Assembly: GCA_004369085.1 (NCBI GenBank)
Contig: ML210147.1
Location: 372,001-436,000, forward strand
Reading direction: 5' to 3'
Length of the DNA stretch: 64,000 bases
Origin: Coprinopsis marcescibilis
Lineage: Eukaryota; Basidiomycota; Agaricomycetes; Agaricales; Psathyrellaceae
In this document: piece after piece, positions 35,501-46,890 of the stretch
Layout: each line of letters starts with the position of its first letter
Position numbering within the stretch: position 1 is the stretch's first letter
The notes under the pieces: model-generated
Database searches by the model: none
Told to the model about the DNA's origin: nothing
Seen by the model: the letters and a program-made list of their open reading frames with translations, nothing else
Translations under genes and position numbers: made by a program

Positions 35501-38090
35501 TTCGCCTGCGCTGCCGCAGTGGAACGAACTAGACCAATTGAATGTGCTCCAGGATCACCGAACAAAGGGCCCGGATATTCCGCTTCTGATACGCTGAGGG
35601 CGGACTGCGGGAGCAACTTTTTCAAGGTGTACAACTTCACCGCAGTCGTGTTCTTGCTCGCGAGCGCCACGTCAAAGCCAGTGCTTAGAGAAGCAGCTCC
35701 GTGGAAGCAGGTCACAAAACGGCCCCCGAAACCAAAGCTGATGATAGGTGCTCTAGCCGATACTCGTGCAAGCGGGTCGTTGGCGCCGACCAAAGATGGA
35801 GATGGGGCGTAGGCCTTGGAGACGAGTGGTGCGGCAGCAGCCAACAACTGAGGCTCGTACGTCGAGCCATAAGTCTGGGGGGCATTATCTGTTGGTCTTG
35901 CTTGAGCAATGGGTGGTTGCTGACTCAGAGACATGGACCGGTTGGGGGCATAAGGGTCGTAAACCCCCGTTGGCTTCTCGTTGAAACTTCGTGTATGAGT
36001 CTGAGGGGGAGAGTAAATAGGGTTCGCAGGCGGGCGAGGAGGAGAGAACTGATGTGACGGTGCTGGTGATGCAGTACGCTGCTGGACACTAGTTGGGAGT
36101 TGCGTTGGCCCGGTTGGCCTTGTATTAGGAGCATAAGGATCGTAGGGGGCGGCCTGAGAAGGGGGAGGGGGTGACGAGAACTGAGTCTTCTGTTCTGGAA
36201 CAGGCGAGTAGGTACGCTGTTGGACGTCCGAAACCGGTCTCTGCGGCAGGGTAGCTGGGCGATTGGGAGCATAAGGCTCGTACACACTTGGCGGCTTTTC
36301 AATCGAATAAGACCTTGAGTGATTCATAGGAGGCGAGTTCGCAAAATTCGTTGGGGGTGGTGGCGATGAGAACTCATTTCTGAGCGCCTGTGGCTCAGTG
36401 GGTAGTTGAGGCACTGATGGATAGCTGTAGTGTTGGGGATCCTCGTTGCTTTCCATGTGGTCCACTACGTCCGTTCCATTCACAGCTCCAAAGCCTGTTG
36501 CGAAAAAACCTTCTTCTGAGGCGACTGACTCAGATGCCTGAGCCTCAGGAACGGTCTCTGTCGTCGACGGGTGCGCGTATGGATCCTGGAGCTCTGGGCT
36601 CGGGCCGCCGTTAAGTACGTCAGGGTCCTGTCGCTGAGCTTCAGGATGCTGGGGCTCTCGGTTAAGGGCTTGAGCGTCGAAGAAATCTGCTTCTGCCGGC
36701 TGTGGTGGCGAAAGTGCACGCTCGCTACCGTAGATTGGGCCATTTTGATGGGGATCTGGAGGTGCAATGTGTTCCGCTCCTCCAGCAGTTGGGCGTCTTG
36801 CGGGTGGAGGCCCCGGGGGGCTTTGGTGTGGATACGCGTAGGGTCGACTTTCGGGCGTTGAAACACGATGCTCTCCGATATTCATTTTTCGAGCAGCAGG
36901 TGGAGGTGGGGCCTGGCTTTGAACTGGAGCCTGTGGTACAGAGTGTGAATTTGGCACATTTCCGTATGAAACGGATCTGGTAGGAGGCCCTACTCGCTGG
37001 ACGGCGGGAGGCGGAGGTGTGGAATATTGGGAGTAGCCAGCTACCGGAGGGGGCTGGTGCGCCTGCTGCCCGGCGAATTGGTTGGTGGCATAAACCGGTG
37101 ACAAGGGTGGCTGCTGCTGAGCAGGCTGGTATCCTCCATACACTCCATACGTGTTCGCTGGGGCCTGTGTCCTCCCGGTCCGGCGGGCTTTGGTAGTCGG
37201 GAACGGCGGGTCATAAGCATTGGAAACCTTGGGCCTCGTAATGGGCACTTTGGGTGCCGGAGGCGCAGGCGGGGTAATGCCTACTGGCGGTGCAGCGACC
37301 AATGTCGGCTGAGCGGGGTAGGCTGGCGCGGTGTACTGCGAATATGTACTTGTAGTCGACTGCGAGTATGCATTGGCGGTCGGCTGCGAGTATGCATTAG
37401 CGGTCGGCTGCGAGTATGTGTTGGTGGTCGGCTGCGAGTATGCATTGGCGGTCGGCTGCGAGTATGCGTTGGCAGTCGGCTGCGAATAAGTGTTGGCGGT
37501 CGGCTGGGTGTAGTCGTATTGGTACGCTGGTTGCTTTGGTGCGGTGGATGGCGCGTATCTATCGACATTCGTTGAATTCGCTGACGACCATGTATTCGAG
37601 TTTGATGCTGGCGCAGGAGGAGCGGGCGCAGGCGCAGCTGGTAAGTATGCCGAAGGATTGTAGGTAGACTGCGGTGCAGCAGAGCCTGTTCCTTGCAGAC
37701 AGTTAAAATACAAATTTAACAGGTTAACAGTCTCTTATACACACCTGCGTGCGTCGAGCTGTATGAAGTCGCCTGCTGGTAATGGGCTCCAGTGGTTGCG
37801 CCTGCTGCAGAGTAGCCTTGGTAAACTTCGTTCACCACGTCAGTCTGAGACCAGGAAGCATTCGTCTCCGCTGTCTGATATGCCGGGTATCCTGCTGGGT
37901 CGAACTGGCTTTGTGGTTGAGTCGCGTGGGCCTCCTGTGTAGACGCTAGAAAATCTGACGACTGGTCGTTGGGGAAGAGATTTGGAGCGTCGGCGTTGAC
38001 TTGTGTAGCGTTGGAGCCGATGACTGCAAATGGATCTGCCGACTCTTCTTCTGATCCAAAGAGAGATGCTGCAGCTTCAGGAACACTCAT
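32545..38090 (-). CDS. SEC16: Sec16, COPII coat assembly scaffold at ER exit sites
   Basis: Sec16 organises ER exit sites and binds Sec23, Sec24, Sec31 and Sar1. The ATG at 38090 opens [22 protein letters not shown] Pro/Gln/Ser-rich N-terminal half (to about 35800) contains an 8-residue tandem repeat (see repeat entry). The central conserved domain begins at [21 protein letters not shown] and runs through [19 protein letters not shown], a helical [22 protein letters not shown] block and YRFFSGQ, then a C-terminal helical region ([51 protein letters not shown]). The last about 300 residues are disordered and end in [15 protein letters not shown]. Several introns. The 793-codon frame at 35332-37713 is its main exon. 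Confidence 0.93.
37336..37503 (-). repeat. 24-bp tandem repeat coding for AYSQPTAN units in Sec16
   Basis: Seven contiguous 24-bp units (37336-37359, then every 24 bp to 37503) encode the 8-residue pattern [AT]YSQ[PS]T[AT][NS]. The five middle units differ by only a few bases; the two outer ones are more diverged. The period is a multiple of three, so unit number can change without frame loss. Tyr/Gln/Ser-rich repeats of this sort are typical of low-complexity scaffold regions. Confidence 0.9.
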
Positions 38091-38595
38091 GGAGACCTCT
38101 GAACAGCTGGAACAGTCGAACCGTTGTCGACCAGGATTGTTGAGCGCTTGAGCAGGACGTCTGCGTGACTTGTCGGACGACCTACTCCAGTGTTTGGACA
38201 GATTTGGACTATTCCGTTTTCGACACGTCAACGATGGCGGAACACCGGCACCCGCCACTCTGACAACTTCAACTTTAAAAGAGTGAAGCGAGTGCTTTTT
38301 GGTTTAGAGCACTGCTCGAGATCGAACACGCTCAACACTGTATGAACAGAGTCCACCCTCAGTCGTCATGGCACTTTCGCTTCTTCCTCCCGACGAAGAG
38401 CCTGTAAGGATACAATTGCACGAAGAACTTTGACTAGAATTACACCAAGAAATAAAACAACATTATAAAAGTAGAGCATGGATAGCAAGAGGCAGATAGC
38501 GTATAAATTAAACCAAGAGCTGGAAAGTGAGTACATGGAACGTGACGATCCATTGGGTATCGGCGACAAATCATATCACATCAATAGGAGGCAGC
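38091..38595. other. Intergenic: SEC16 upstream and PUF downstream region
   Basis: About 500 bp lie between the SEC16 start and the stop of the PUF gene, both on the minus strand. The hydrophobic minus-strand frame at 38366-38569 is short and has no ATG context or family match. A tccttacag acceptor-like site at about 38403 may mark a 5' UTR intron of SEC16. Nothing else is seen. Confidence 0.45.
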
Positions 38596-40936
38596 TCAGC
38601 GCTCAGCAAGCACAAGCTTCACTACAAATCGTTAGGGAAATCCCATTTGTCAGATGAGATGTGTAGACATCACACTCACAGGATAGCAATTGCTTCGCTG
38701 GGATCATACCGGGTCTTCCCCAATAAATTGCGAGCAGGTGGTGTGTTGCCCGCCTGAGAGCAGACAGCTGCTCTCCCGTTGCCAACTGCAACGCACGCTT
38801 AAGTACGTAGTCTTAAGGAACAGTTGAGTCTCAGGCTGAACAGCAGCACGAACAAAGGTGACTTACTGCCGTACATGTCGCGCATCAGCCTGTCTAGGCC
38901 TACCGGATGTCCGTTCTCAAACACCATTAGCTCCTCGATGAGAGATTTGCGGATGTCGTCATTGCAGTACATCAGCGCTCTCTCGCAAACATTCGAAGCG
39001 TGCTTGTGACACGAAAACTTGAGAAACTCTCCACGCATGTGCTGGTAAAGGGCGTTTCGTTCTTCATCACCTCCATACTCAAGGAGTCGTTGGAGGACAT
39101 AGTTCTAGTGAGGACATATGTTGAGTTTTTAACTTGAGAGAAACATTGAGAAACGAGATGCTTACTGCGAACTCGTCTGTCATCATCACCTTGGCGAAAG
39201 GAATGAACTCTGCAACAAGTGCCAGACGTCGAGGCCAACCGATTGGCAGGTGTTGGACACAACGCTGCATCACACGGCAGCCGTACACATTCTGGCTGAG
39301 CTTGAGTACCGATCCCTGAAAATATAGGATGAAATTGAGGTAATCATAAGGAATAACCTCTACGATCTTCTGGATGACCTTCGGAGACCATGTTAGTCGG
39401 TTTCCCGCTAGCCACCAGAGGTTGAATTGAAGGCTTACATGGTTTGCGGTTTCGTGAGTTGCCAAGTCCACGACGTTCGTTTCCGAAACCAGCTGGAATA
39501 CAATTTTGCACTGCTCCTCAGCGGGAAGGATATCAATGAGCTGTAGAAATACCAACAAAATCAGCCCACCAATCTTCTGAGAATGAAGCGCCCATGAACA
39601 ACTTACCTTTTGGATGACCCGACAACCAAACAAGTCGGTCGAAAGTGGAACGATGTGATCAAGCAACAACGCAAAGCACTCCCGTCTTCGCCCAGGTGAG
39701 CTCTTGTCTAAGACTTTTTGAACGACCTATGAAGGTATGTGTGAGCGACCAAGCTGCAGCCTTTGAGATCGAAGTCGTACGTAGTTACCACAATCGTCGC
39801 TGCAGATGGCGACCAAACAGTCACTTGACATTATCTCTTTCGAGATCATGTCCAAGTCTTCGTGTTTGCCAGCTTCGATAGTTTCTTGAATCAAACGCGA
39901 ACCGTATACATCCCGGGAGAACTCTGCAATGTGGCCGCGAATGTCCTGTATATCGTAAGACGGTGATTTAAGGAAACGAGCGCCCGTGTGGACTTACAGC
40001 AATGGTCCATTTTCTGCCATTCTTTATCCGGAATTCAGAAAGCAAAATGCTTGCTGGAGGCTTAGCTGATGGATTCAACCTCCGAGCGACGGCAGATTTG
40101 GCCTTTTTGCCACGTTTCTGAGGGCTGCATATAACGGTATTAACCTGCGCCGACTGCACGACTCGTTAAAAAAGGATGATCATGATGGAGGTACTGAGTA
40201 ACACACCTGTACATCGCTTCCTTCTTTCGGAGAGGGTGCATGCAAAGAGTCATCAGGTTGTTGCTTCTCTTGCGCCATTAAAGGCCAAGATGGGTCCGGT
40301 ATGGGGATTGGCGATGTTGCCGTCGTGCAGGCAGACTCGGAAAGGGCTACCGCAGGCGCATGTTGGAACGGATACGGAGGTGAAACTGGATAGACAGCCA
40401 TCGGGCATAAACATTCCGAAAAAATCGTTGGACAACACGGTTGTCCGGACGGCGTCGCGTTTATATTCATCGCTTGACCATAATGGTAATGTTGGAACGG
40501 TTGAAAGGTTGCCAGAGGCTGGGGAATCGGCCAACCGTGCTGGGGCGGTACATGCATCGGTTGAACTATCGATGGAGTATATACCGGCTGACCAACAGGC
40601 CAACCTGGCTGCATGGGTATGTACTGTGGTGGAGGCATTGGATGGGGCGGAGGTGCCGACCATGCGGGTGGTTGCTGTAGAGAGTCGATGCAATGTTGCG
40701 GTGGGACACAGAGCTGCAAAGGAGCGTTTGGGAAAGGCTGGGAAGGCCATTCGGGAGAAGGCCACATCAATGGAGCGGTAGTAAACAGAAAGGGCGGGGT
40801 AGGAGCAGTGGGGGGTAGGCCAGCATCTTCTGCTGGCATAACAAACCCGCAAGGAAGGGGCTCTGACGTAGTCAGCGGGTTAGAAACGCGTGAGCCTTCA
40901 GAGAACGGTCGACTCACGGGTGGTGTTTGCGCCCAT
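38596..40936 (-). CDS. Pumilio/PUF RNA-binding protein
   Basis: PUF proteins bind the 3' UTRs of target mRNAs and repress or localise them. The ATG at 40936 starts a 19-nt coding exon (MGANTT), then exon 40862-40207 encodes about 220 Pro/Gln/Tyr-rich residues. Exons from 40144 and 39945 lead into the PUF repeats. The repeats read in order: GHIAEFSRDVYGSRLIQ, LVAICSDDCGNYVVQKVLD, VPLSTDLFGCRVIQK, ATHETANHVIQKIVE, LKLSQNVYGCRVMQR, MMTDEFANYVLQRLLE, FSCHKHASNVCERAL and MRDMYGNYVLKRAL, which is eight repeats. The C-terminus runs GEQLSALRRATHHLLAI and, after a CTAAC-branched intron, ends KLVLAER at 38596. Targets cannot be predicted. The 201-codon plus-strand frame at 40176 is antisense. Confidence 0.9.
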
Positions 40937-41967
40937 GGGAGGCCAAAGGTACTAAGTCCTCTAAGATGGTTGTGGGGGTAAAGAAGCTATGGAAGTGGGT
41001 TTGCTACGAAGCAAACCCTCAGGTCTCTGGTTAAAAGAATTATTTGGCAGATTCTGCCTTACACGGAGCACCAAAATGGAGGAGATATCGGTTAAATTGT
41101 GGATAATTCAAACGGAGGTAACCTTGCTTTGTTTTGGCCAAACGATATAGTTCGCCGGATCTAAAATGTGTGAACAGACTTACCATCACCTGCTGTCACA
41201 GGTCGTACTTCGCATTAGCCCTTGTTTCGGCTCGGTGGCCAAGGGGAGGAGGCCAGCCTTTTACTTAAACAGCTCAGGTTTGTTTTGGCGTTTAGCCAAA
41301 TCAGTGCCGTCGCGATACGAACGTAACTCGCCGCAATGTTGCGAGAAGCGTTATCGTTGTCGCTGACCGTTTGTAATTCCGCTGATACTGATTAGTTCAG
41401 GACAAATCACCCAAGGTTAAAACCCTAAAATAGTTCAGCGCTCGACAGAAAGTAACCTACAAGAATACCGGGCTTTCTCCTACTTCTTCCCAACTTGCAA
41501 AGATCAGGAACACGAAAACCGCGACCAAACCGTGTGAGTAAGGGCGGATGCATAGGTTCCTCGGATCGCGATCAGTTCTAACGCCGACATCAACTTAGAG
41601 GAAAAGCATTTACCTTGACGCTCAAGTTCAACAATGACACAGTTTCCAGGTGCACAATTAGAGCATCCGCGAAACTTTGTACGAAAAGGGCTCGCTGAGA
41701 AAGAAAAAAATATCCAAATTTGAAAACACTCACCTCGGTTCAGACGAATCGGTGTCGTGATTGGCGAGACAGATAAAGCGCCCCGAACTCGCCACTTTGA
41801 CCAATAGTACGTACACACTACAATATCATATGGATTGACAGTTATAGCGGTTGCGAGCACCCCGAAAATTTGTCGATTATAGTAATAGAAATCATACACA
41901 ATAAGATAAGCAGGACCAATGAGAGATCGACGGAGGAATAGAGCGTAATGACGCCAGTGTGCTACAT
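40937..41967. other. Intergenic, about 1 kb upstream of the PUF gene
   Basis: The stretch separates the PUF start from the kinesin-1 stop; both genes are on the minus strand, so it is the PUF promoter and 5' leader plus the kinesin 3' UTR. Two related motifs occur: TTTGTTTTGGCCAAACGATA at 41128-41147 and TTTGTTTTGGCGTTTAGCCAAA at 41279-41300, each with TTGGC/GCCAA inverted halves. No coding sequence or mobile element is recognised. Confidence 0.5.
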
Positions 41968-44900
41968 CTAGCGCGAGTTGAAGAACCACGAGGCACGTTT
42001 GGCTACAGATCGAAGTCAGAAAGGATCACAAGGTTGTAAAAGGAATACGAGACTTACCTCCACTGACGAAATTGAAATGGATACAAAGTGGATCAGAAAA
42101 GGACCGGAATCAAAAGGTGGAGAACTCACCCTCCTTCCTCGTTCTGTATCCTAGCCAGTGGATTCGCTGAAATGGCGTTGGAGGTTGGACCCGACGGGCT
42201 GGATGAAGCGGCTCCGCCACCTCCTCGCAAGGGTTTAGCAATGCGCCCAAAGCCAAGCGTGGAAACTGTCGCCGCTTTCGACGCTAAGAACAGTTGAATG
42301 CATGTTTATTGCTTAATGGGGAACATAGCCTCACCTCGCGCCTGGTCAAGTCGGTCCTTGACAGCTTGCAGTTGCGCCTCGAATTTCTGATTTTGAATCG
42401 ATAGCCTTCTATCGGCGTCTTGCAGCAACGCCTCAAGGTTCTGAATTCGTTCGTTACGGGCCAACAATTTTCGCTCGGCTATTCCCGCCTCCTTCTTTAG
42501 TGATGAATTTTGGTCCACCAGCTGATAGGCTCAGGGTGAGCATCGACCGGGGATAGATTGATAGCGACGATATTCTCACCTGTTTCTGAACCAGTGTCAA
42601 CTGCTCCAAGTTGCGTTCCAAGAACGCCATCTTCTTCTGCTGAGCTTTGCTGTTGCTGTTGCGAATGACGTTGTTGTATTGCTCCTTGATTTCGTCAAGC
42701 TGGATCTCCAGCTCCACCACCTACGTATCATTTAGGCGCCATACCTGGAAAACCTTGTCCGTGGTCTCACCTTCTCACAGCGGTTCTGAAGGTCCCGCAT
42801 CAAAGATTTCTTAACGCCATCGAATTCCGCCAGCTGAATGTTGATGGCCTTTCGTGTTCGCTCAAGATCTTGGGCACTTTCCGCAAGGTTCTTACCGCCC
42901 TCAATTCCAGCAGAAGTAACGGCGAATGCCCGCTAAAGGTATGGTCAACTTCAAATTTCAGGCCGAACAGAAGTTTCCTAACCTTGAGTTCTTCATTGAC
43001 ACTTTTCAACGTATCGATGGAGGCGTTAAGGTTTCGAATCTCATTGCTGCGAAGCTCAAGCTGCTGTTTCAGGTCGGCGACTTCGTTGACCTGAGCTTCT
43101 CTCTTCGCAATGTACTGGGCTTCAAGTTTACTCTGCAAAATCTTCAATGACACGATAAGGTGGACGCTAGAACATACACAAACCTTCAGTTCACCCATGG
43201 CCTCCGCAGTATCTACATTGCTCGTTTCCTCTTCTTGGATGGTTTTCTCTGGCACAAGAAGAAAACGACCGGTAAACACCCATATTGCAGTGGATAGATA
43301 ACCTTTTTACCTAGGAGTTCTTCATACTCGGCTTCCAGTCCGGTGATTCGATTCTCCAATTCATCCTTCCGCCTCGCAAGCAGTCCATTCTCTTCCTGCG
43401 ACTGACGAAGCTTGTCGACGGTTTCCTTAAGCAGAGCTTGGCCCTCGGACAGTTGTCGTCGAATGGAGGTCAAGTCCTCAGAAGTGAGGGGTTCCGCCGA
43501 ATCTATGCTATCTAGCTTGATGAGAATCTGTCGCAACTGGTCGTCTTTATCGGAGAAGGCCCCCTATAGATCGAACGGGAAGTGTCAGCATACCAAATTC
43601 CGGATAAATGTAAAATAACACTGACCGAGTCGAATTTCGCCATCATCAGTGCCATCTTCTCCTGCTTGCGCTTCTCTTTATCCTCCGCAGACGAGTCTTT
43701 CTGGTTGGCTCTAAGGTCTGCCAACGCCTTGCGCACATCCTCCAGCTCGTTCTTGATGTCTTGATTCTGTTCTTTGAGAATATCAACAGTAATGATCCCT
43801 TCCTTGTTGTCGTATCCTAGTCGCTCAACCTGGAGTCGGAGTTCATTGAGTTCGCTCGACATGGTTTGGTTTTCCTGTAATATAAAGTGAGATCATGAAC
43901 TAAAGTAGCGGAGAAAAATCCGACCTTGTTGACGGAGGCTTCTTGTTCTTTCAGGAAGGCGAGTTCTTCCTTCAGTTCCTTGACCAACTTATCGGCAGCG
44001 GCAAGAGCGCTCTCCTTCTCTGCCAAGGCATCTGAAAGTTCATTCTCTCGCCTAAGGAACTCCTCTCGTTCGTCCTTCTCCAAGCCTATTACGGTTGGCG
44101 TTTGAGGGCGAGATTCCAGATCTTTAAGACCTTCGATCGCAGGGTTCACGGGTGTCATGCTGCGTGACGCTGCAAGTGAAGCGGACGGGGAAGGCGATAC
44201 CGACGGCTTCTTTGCAGATGCCGCAGGTGCAGTAGCACCCTTGCCACGCGGTCGTGCCCATTCGCTCTCTTCAACATGACCACCCGTTCTCCATATAGCA
44301 AGCTCGGCCTCGAGCGCAGCAATATAGGTCTGGAAGGAGGTATTCGCGACTTGTGCTTTGGCGAGCAAGCCCTTGAGTTCCAGAGGTGACAATTCAGCAT
44401 TGACGCGAGCAGAGTTCTTGATAGACTTGGCCCGGATACCGAAACGGAGGGTGGAAAGAGTTTCAGCCTCGTTATAAGACGACGGGGAACAGTTGATGAT
44501 AAGAGTTGTACGCGAATTTCCTCCCAAAGATTCTTGAAGGATACGGGTGAGCTTCGAATCTCGGTAGGGGATATGTTTTGCCTAGATCAAGCCAAAGTAA
44601 GCAATCGCGCAACGAAACAACCCTGTTAACTCACCTTTCCGTCCGTCAACGCGTTGATAACCATTCCAAGAGCAGAGAGTGACTTGTTGATTTTCTTGGC
44701 TTCCTCCAAGGTTTGTCCCGAAGCACCTGTCTTTCCGACTTTCTCTGAACCTGCCAAATCCACAAGGTATAGGTTTCCAGTCTTGAGTGCTCCGGTTTCC
44801 GTGTTGCGTTGCTGTATTGAGATAAGAAATATTGAATGGGATCGAGATGATTCGGCGTTCATTTCTAGATGCACACAATGAGACTGGCAGAATACGAAGA

Positions 44901-45804
44901 CTAGACGGAATACTTGCGTGTAGCAGTGACGACTCGTGAGTTTGCACCAGTTTTCATGATCTCGTAAACTTCTTGAGCGCTGCTGACGTAGTAATCGGAG
45001 AGATTCTTCACGTAGACACCCTTAGATTTCTCTTCGTGTACCTGAAGGTTGTCGTTTTGCGCTGGGGAAGGTCAAGAAGGTGCAAGTGTTTAGGGACTGC
45101 AACAGAACTCACGGGCAAGAAGATCTCGTATCCGCTCAAGGTAAATCTCCATGTACGATACCTTGACCAGGTACTCCAAATGGGAGTCGCTCTCGACAAT
45201 TGACTGGAAAATCTGCTCTGTAATCCTAGGAATGATACCTCTGAGGTCCGAGGAATCGATGTCAGAGCCCTGATATCGACATACATTCAGCGCAATCCAG
45301 AGGTGGAGTTGAAGCAAAGCAACCTACCATCATAGTAAACGTCTTGCCACTACCAGTTTGTCCATAGGCAAAGACCGTCCCATTATAACCGTCCAAGACA
45401 TCTGCGAGCTAAAGTTTAGTGGGGTCTAAGGATTGAGTTGCCAACCGGACCTTTCACGATGCTGTTGGAAGTTGATCAGTGAATGAACGTGCACCAGTGC
45501 AGCATCAACTTACTCTTTAATTCCATATTCAAAAATCTCAAGCTGATTTGTGTTCATTGGGAAAACACGATCAAACGTGAAGCCATCCTTCTCTGGTCCT
45601 GAGGATAGTTGGGCTGATCTCATAAACGCCGTCGTGAAGTTGTCCGAAAAGGACACGACCACATCGCCTCCTTCGCGCTCCTCGATCTTATTGACGGGTC
45701 GAAACCTGTGGTGACGAAGATTTGGCGGCCTATTGAGCAGGAAAGCGGTGTGTTCCTCACCTACAAACGACCTTGATGTTGTTTCCTGAACTTGAGCTCG
45801 CCAT
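41968..45804 (-). CDS. Kinesin-1 heavy chain (conventional kinesin)
   Basis: Conventional kinesin moves vesicles towards microtubule plus ends and supports hyphal tip growth. The ATG at 45804 gives [20 protein letters not shown], joined to exon 2 by a gtgagg...cacag intron. The motor has the phosphate loop GQTGSGKT, switch [12 protein letters not shown], switch [17 protein letters not shown] and the [16 protein letters not shown] and [16 protein letters not shown] helices. A neck and long coiled-coil stalk follow with hinge prolines. The fungal tail reads FGRIAKPL, then [24 protein letters not shown]. That end requires exons to 42130, 42058-42062 (5 nt) and 42002-41968. The KRxSWFF ending is characteristic of fungal kinesin-1. 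Near-certain. Confidence 0.95.
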
Positions 45805-46240
45805 CGTTGAACCCAGGAGCAGAGCCCTCTTCAATTGTAAGATCTAGATGTGTATCGCTCTCGTCGGCCAACTAGAAGAGCAGTTGATTTGCCTCCTGGG
45901 GTGAGGGAGGGATGACAGAGTGTAGTAAGTAGCAAGTTGACGACAAAGAAGGTACACTGTCAGTGTCCAAGTTTGGGTGTTAGCAGAGTCATCAAAGTGC
46001 GGCAGAGTGACTTGTTGGGCACCGCGGGTTGCTCATTTATTAATTTTCCGGCCTCCTATGTTTTATTCCGGTCTTACAACTTTTCGACCAGCAAGAATTA
46101 CTGTACAACAAAGGGAACGCTCATATTACTGTCACGAAGCATGTATTGTACAAATTCTAGTGTAACTCTACCCATGATACGGCTGGGGTTGTGAATACCA
46201 ATGGAGAATACCTTCGCACTGCCGAGATCAAATTGTGATC
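45805..46240. other. Intergenic, kinesin-1 promoter and ELF1 3' region
   Basis: The 436 bp lie between two minus-strand genes. It is AT-rich in places (46020-46200) and carries no frame with a family match. It should hold the kinesin-1 promoter. Confidence 0.5.
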
Positions 46241-46689
46241 TCAATCGTCGTCGCTGTCGTAGGCCGAGGCAGCCCGCGTTGGCTGGGGGCGGGACGATGA
46301 GGCAGCTGGTCGACGAGGTGCATCATCTTTCTGGGCGGATTCTGCGGCATCGATCCACTCAGAGTATATGTCAACGGCCTCTGTCAGGTCTAAACTCATA
46401 ATTAGCGATGCCGAAACTGGTACATAAGTATTCAATTGAGAAACAGAACGTACGATTGACTTTGCTTTGGTAGCGTTGGTCACAGATTTTGCAGGCAAGC
46501 GAGGCTACTCCTTCCTTCCTGTCTATACGCACTGTTACAGACTTGTCATGGTGGCAGAAGAGACAAGTAAAGGTGGAGTCTTTGAGACTATTAGAATGAG
46601 GTTAGAATGCGATGAAATGGTAACTTGCCTAATGGATCCTTTGCCCTGGGTGCTGCTGGCTTTCTCGAAGACTTTTTCCGCTTGCCCAT
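46241..46689 (-). CDS. ELF1: Transcription elongation factor 1 homologue (Elf1)
   Basis: Exons 46689-46629, 46579-46454 and 46389-46241 give 111 residues. Elf1 binds RNA polymerase II near the entry DNA and helps it pass nucleosomes. The basic N-terminus MGKRKKSSRKPAAPRAKDPLD precedes a four-cysteine zinc ribbon (FTCLFCHHDKSV ... ASLACKICDQRY), followed by NHLTEAVDIYSEWIDAAE, the conserved helix. A Ser/Pro-rich tail ends in DSDDD. The first intron (46580-46628) has a GC donor, gcaagt, which is needed to keep LDSTFTCLFC in frame. The gene is divergent from kinesin-5. Length and motifs fit the family exactly. Confidence 0.95.
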
Positions 46690-46890
46690 AGTGTATTAAG
46701 ACAACCTGCAAGCCAGCCTTGCGCTCCGGGGGCCGGGCCATCGCCAGATCCGAATGCGGAACTTGAGTCACATGACTGGACGCGCTGTTGAACGCGATCA
46801 TTTGTTCAGTGTTCAGTGTTCAGTGTTGAGTGGCAATTGCCTCAATTGGCTTCTTCGTCGTCCTCGCACATCCCTCTCCAAACTTTCCTC
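46690..46890. promoter_or_regulatory. Bidirectional promoter ELF1 / kinesin-5 with 7-bp direct repeats
   Basis: The 201 bp between divergent starts includes three contiguous copies of GTTCAGT (46804-46824) followed by GTTGAG. The repeat sits about 65 bp upstream of the kinesin-5 ATG. It could be a protein-binding array or merely a microsatellite in the 5' leader. Confidence 0.45.

Noticed and set aside
38366..38569. Hydrophobic minus-strand frame
   Set aside because: It is short, has no ATG context or partner exon, and sits in the region between the PUF stop and the SEC16 start. The hydrophobicity follows from an AT-rich stretch.
40176..40781. 201-codon plus-strand frame
   Set aside because: It is antisense to the Pro-rich N-terminal exon of the PUF gene; the length comes from biased codon use.
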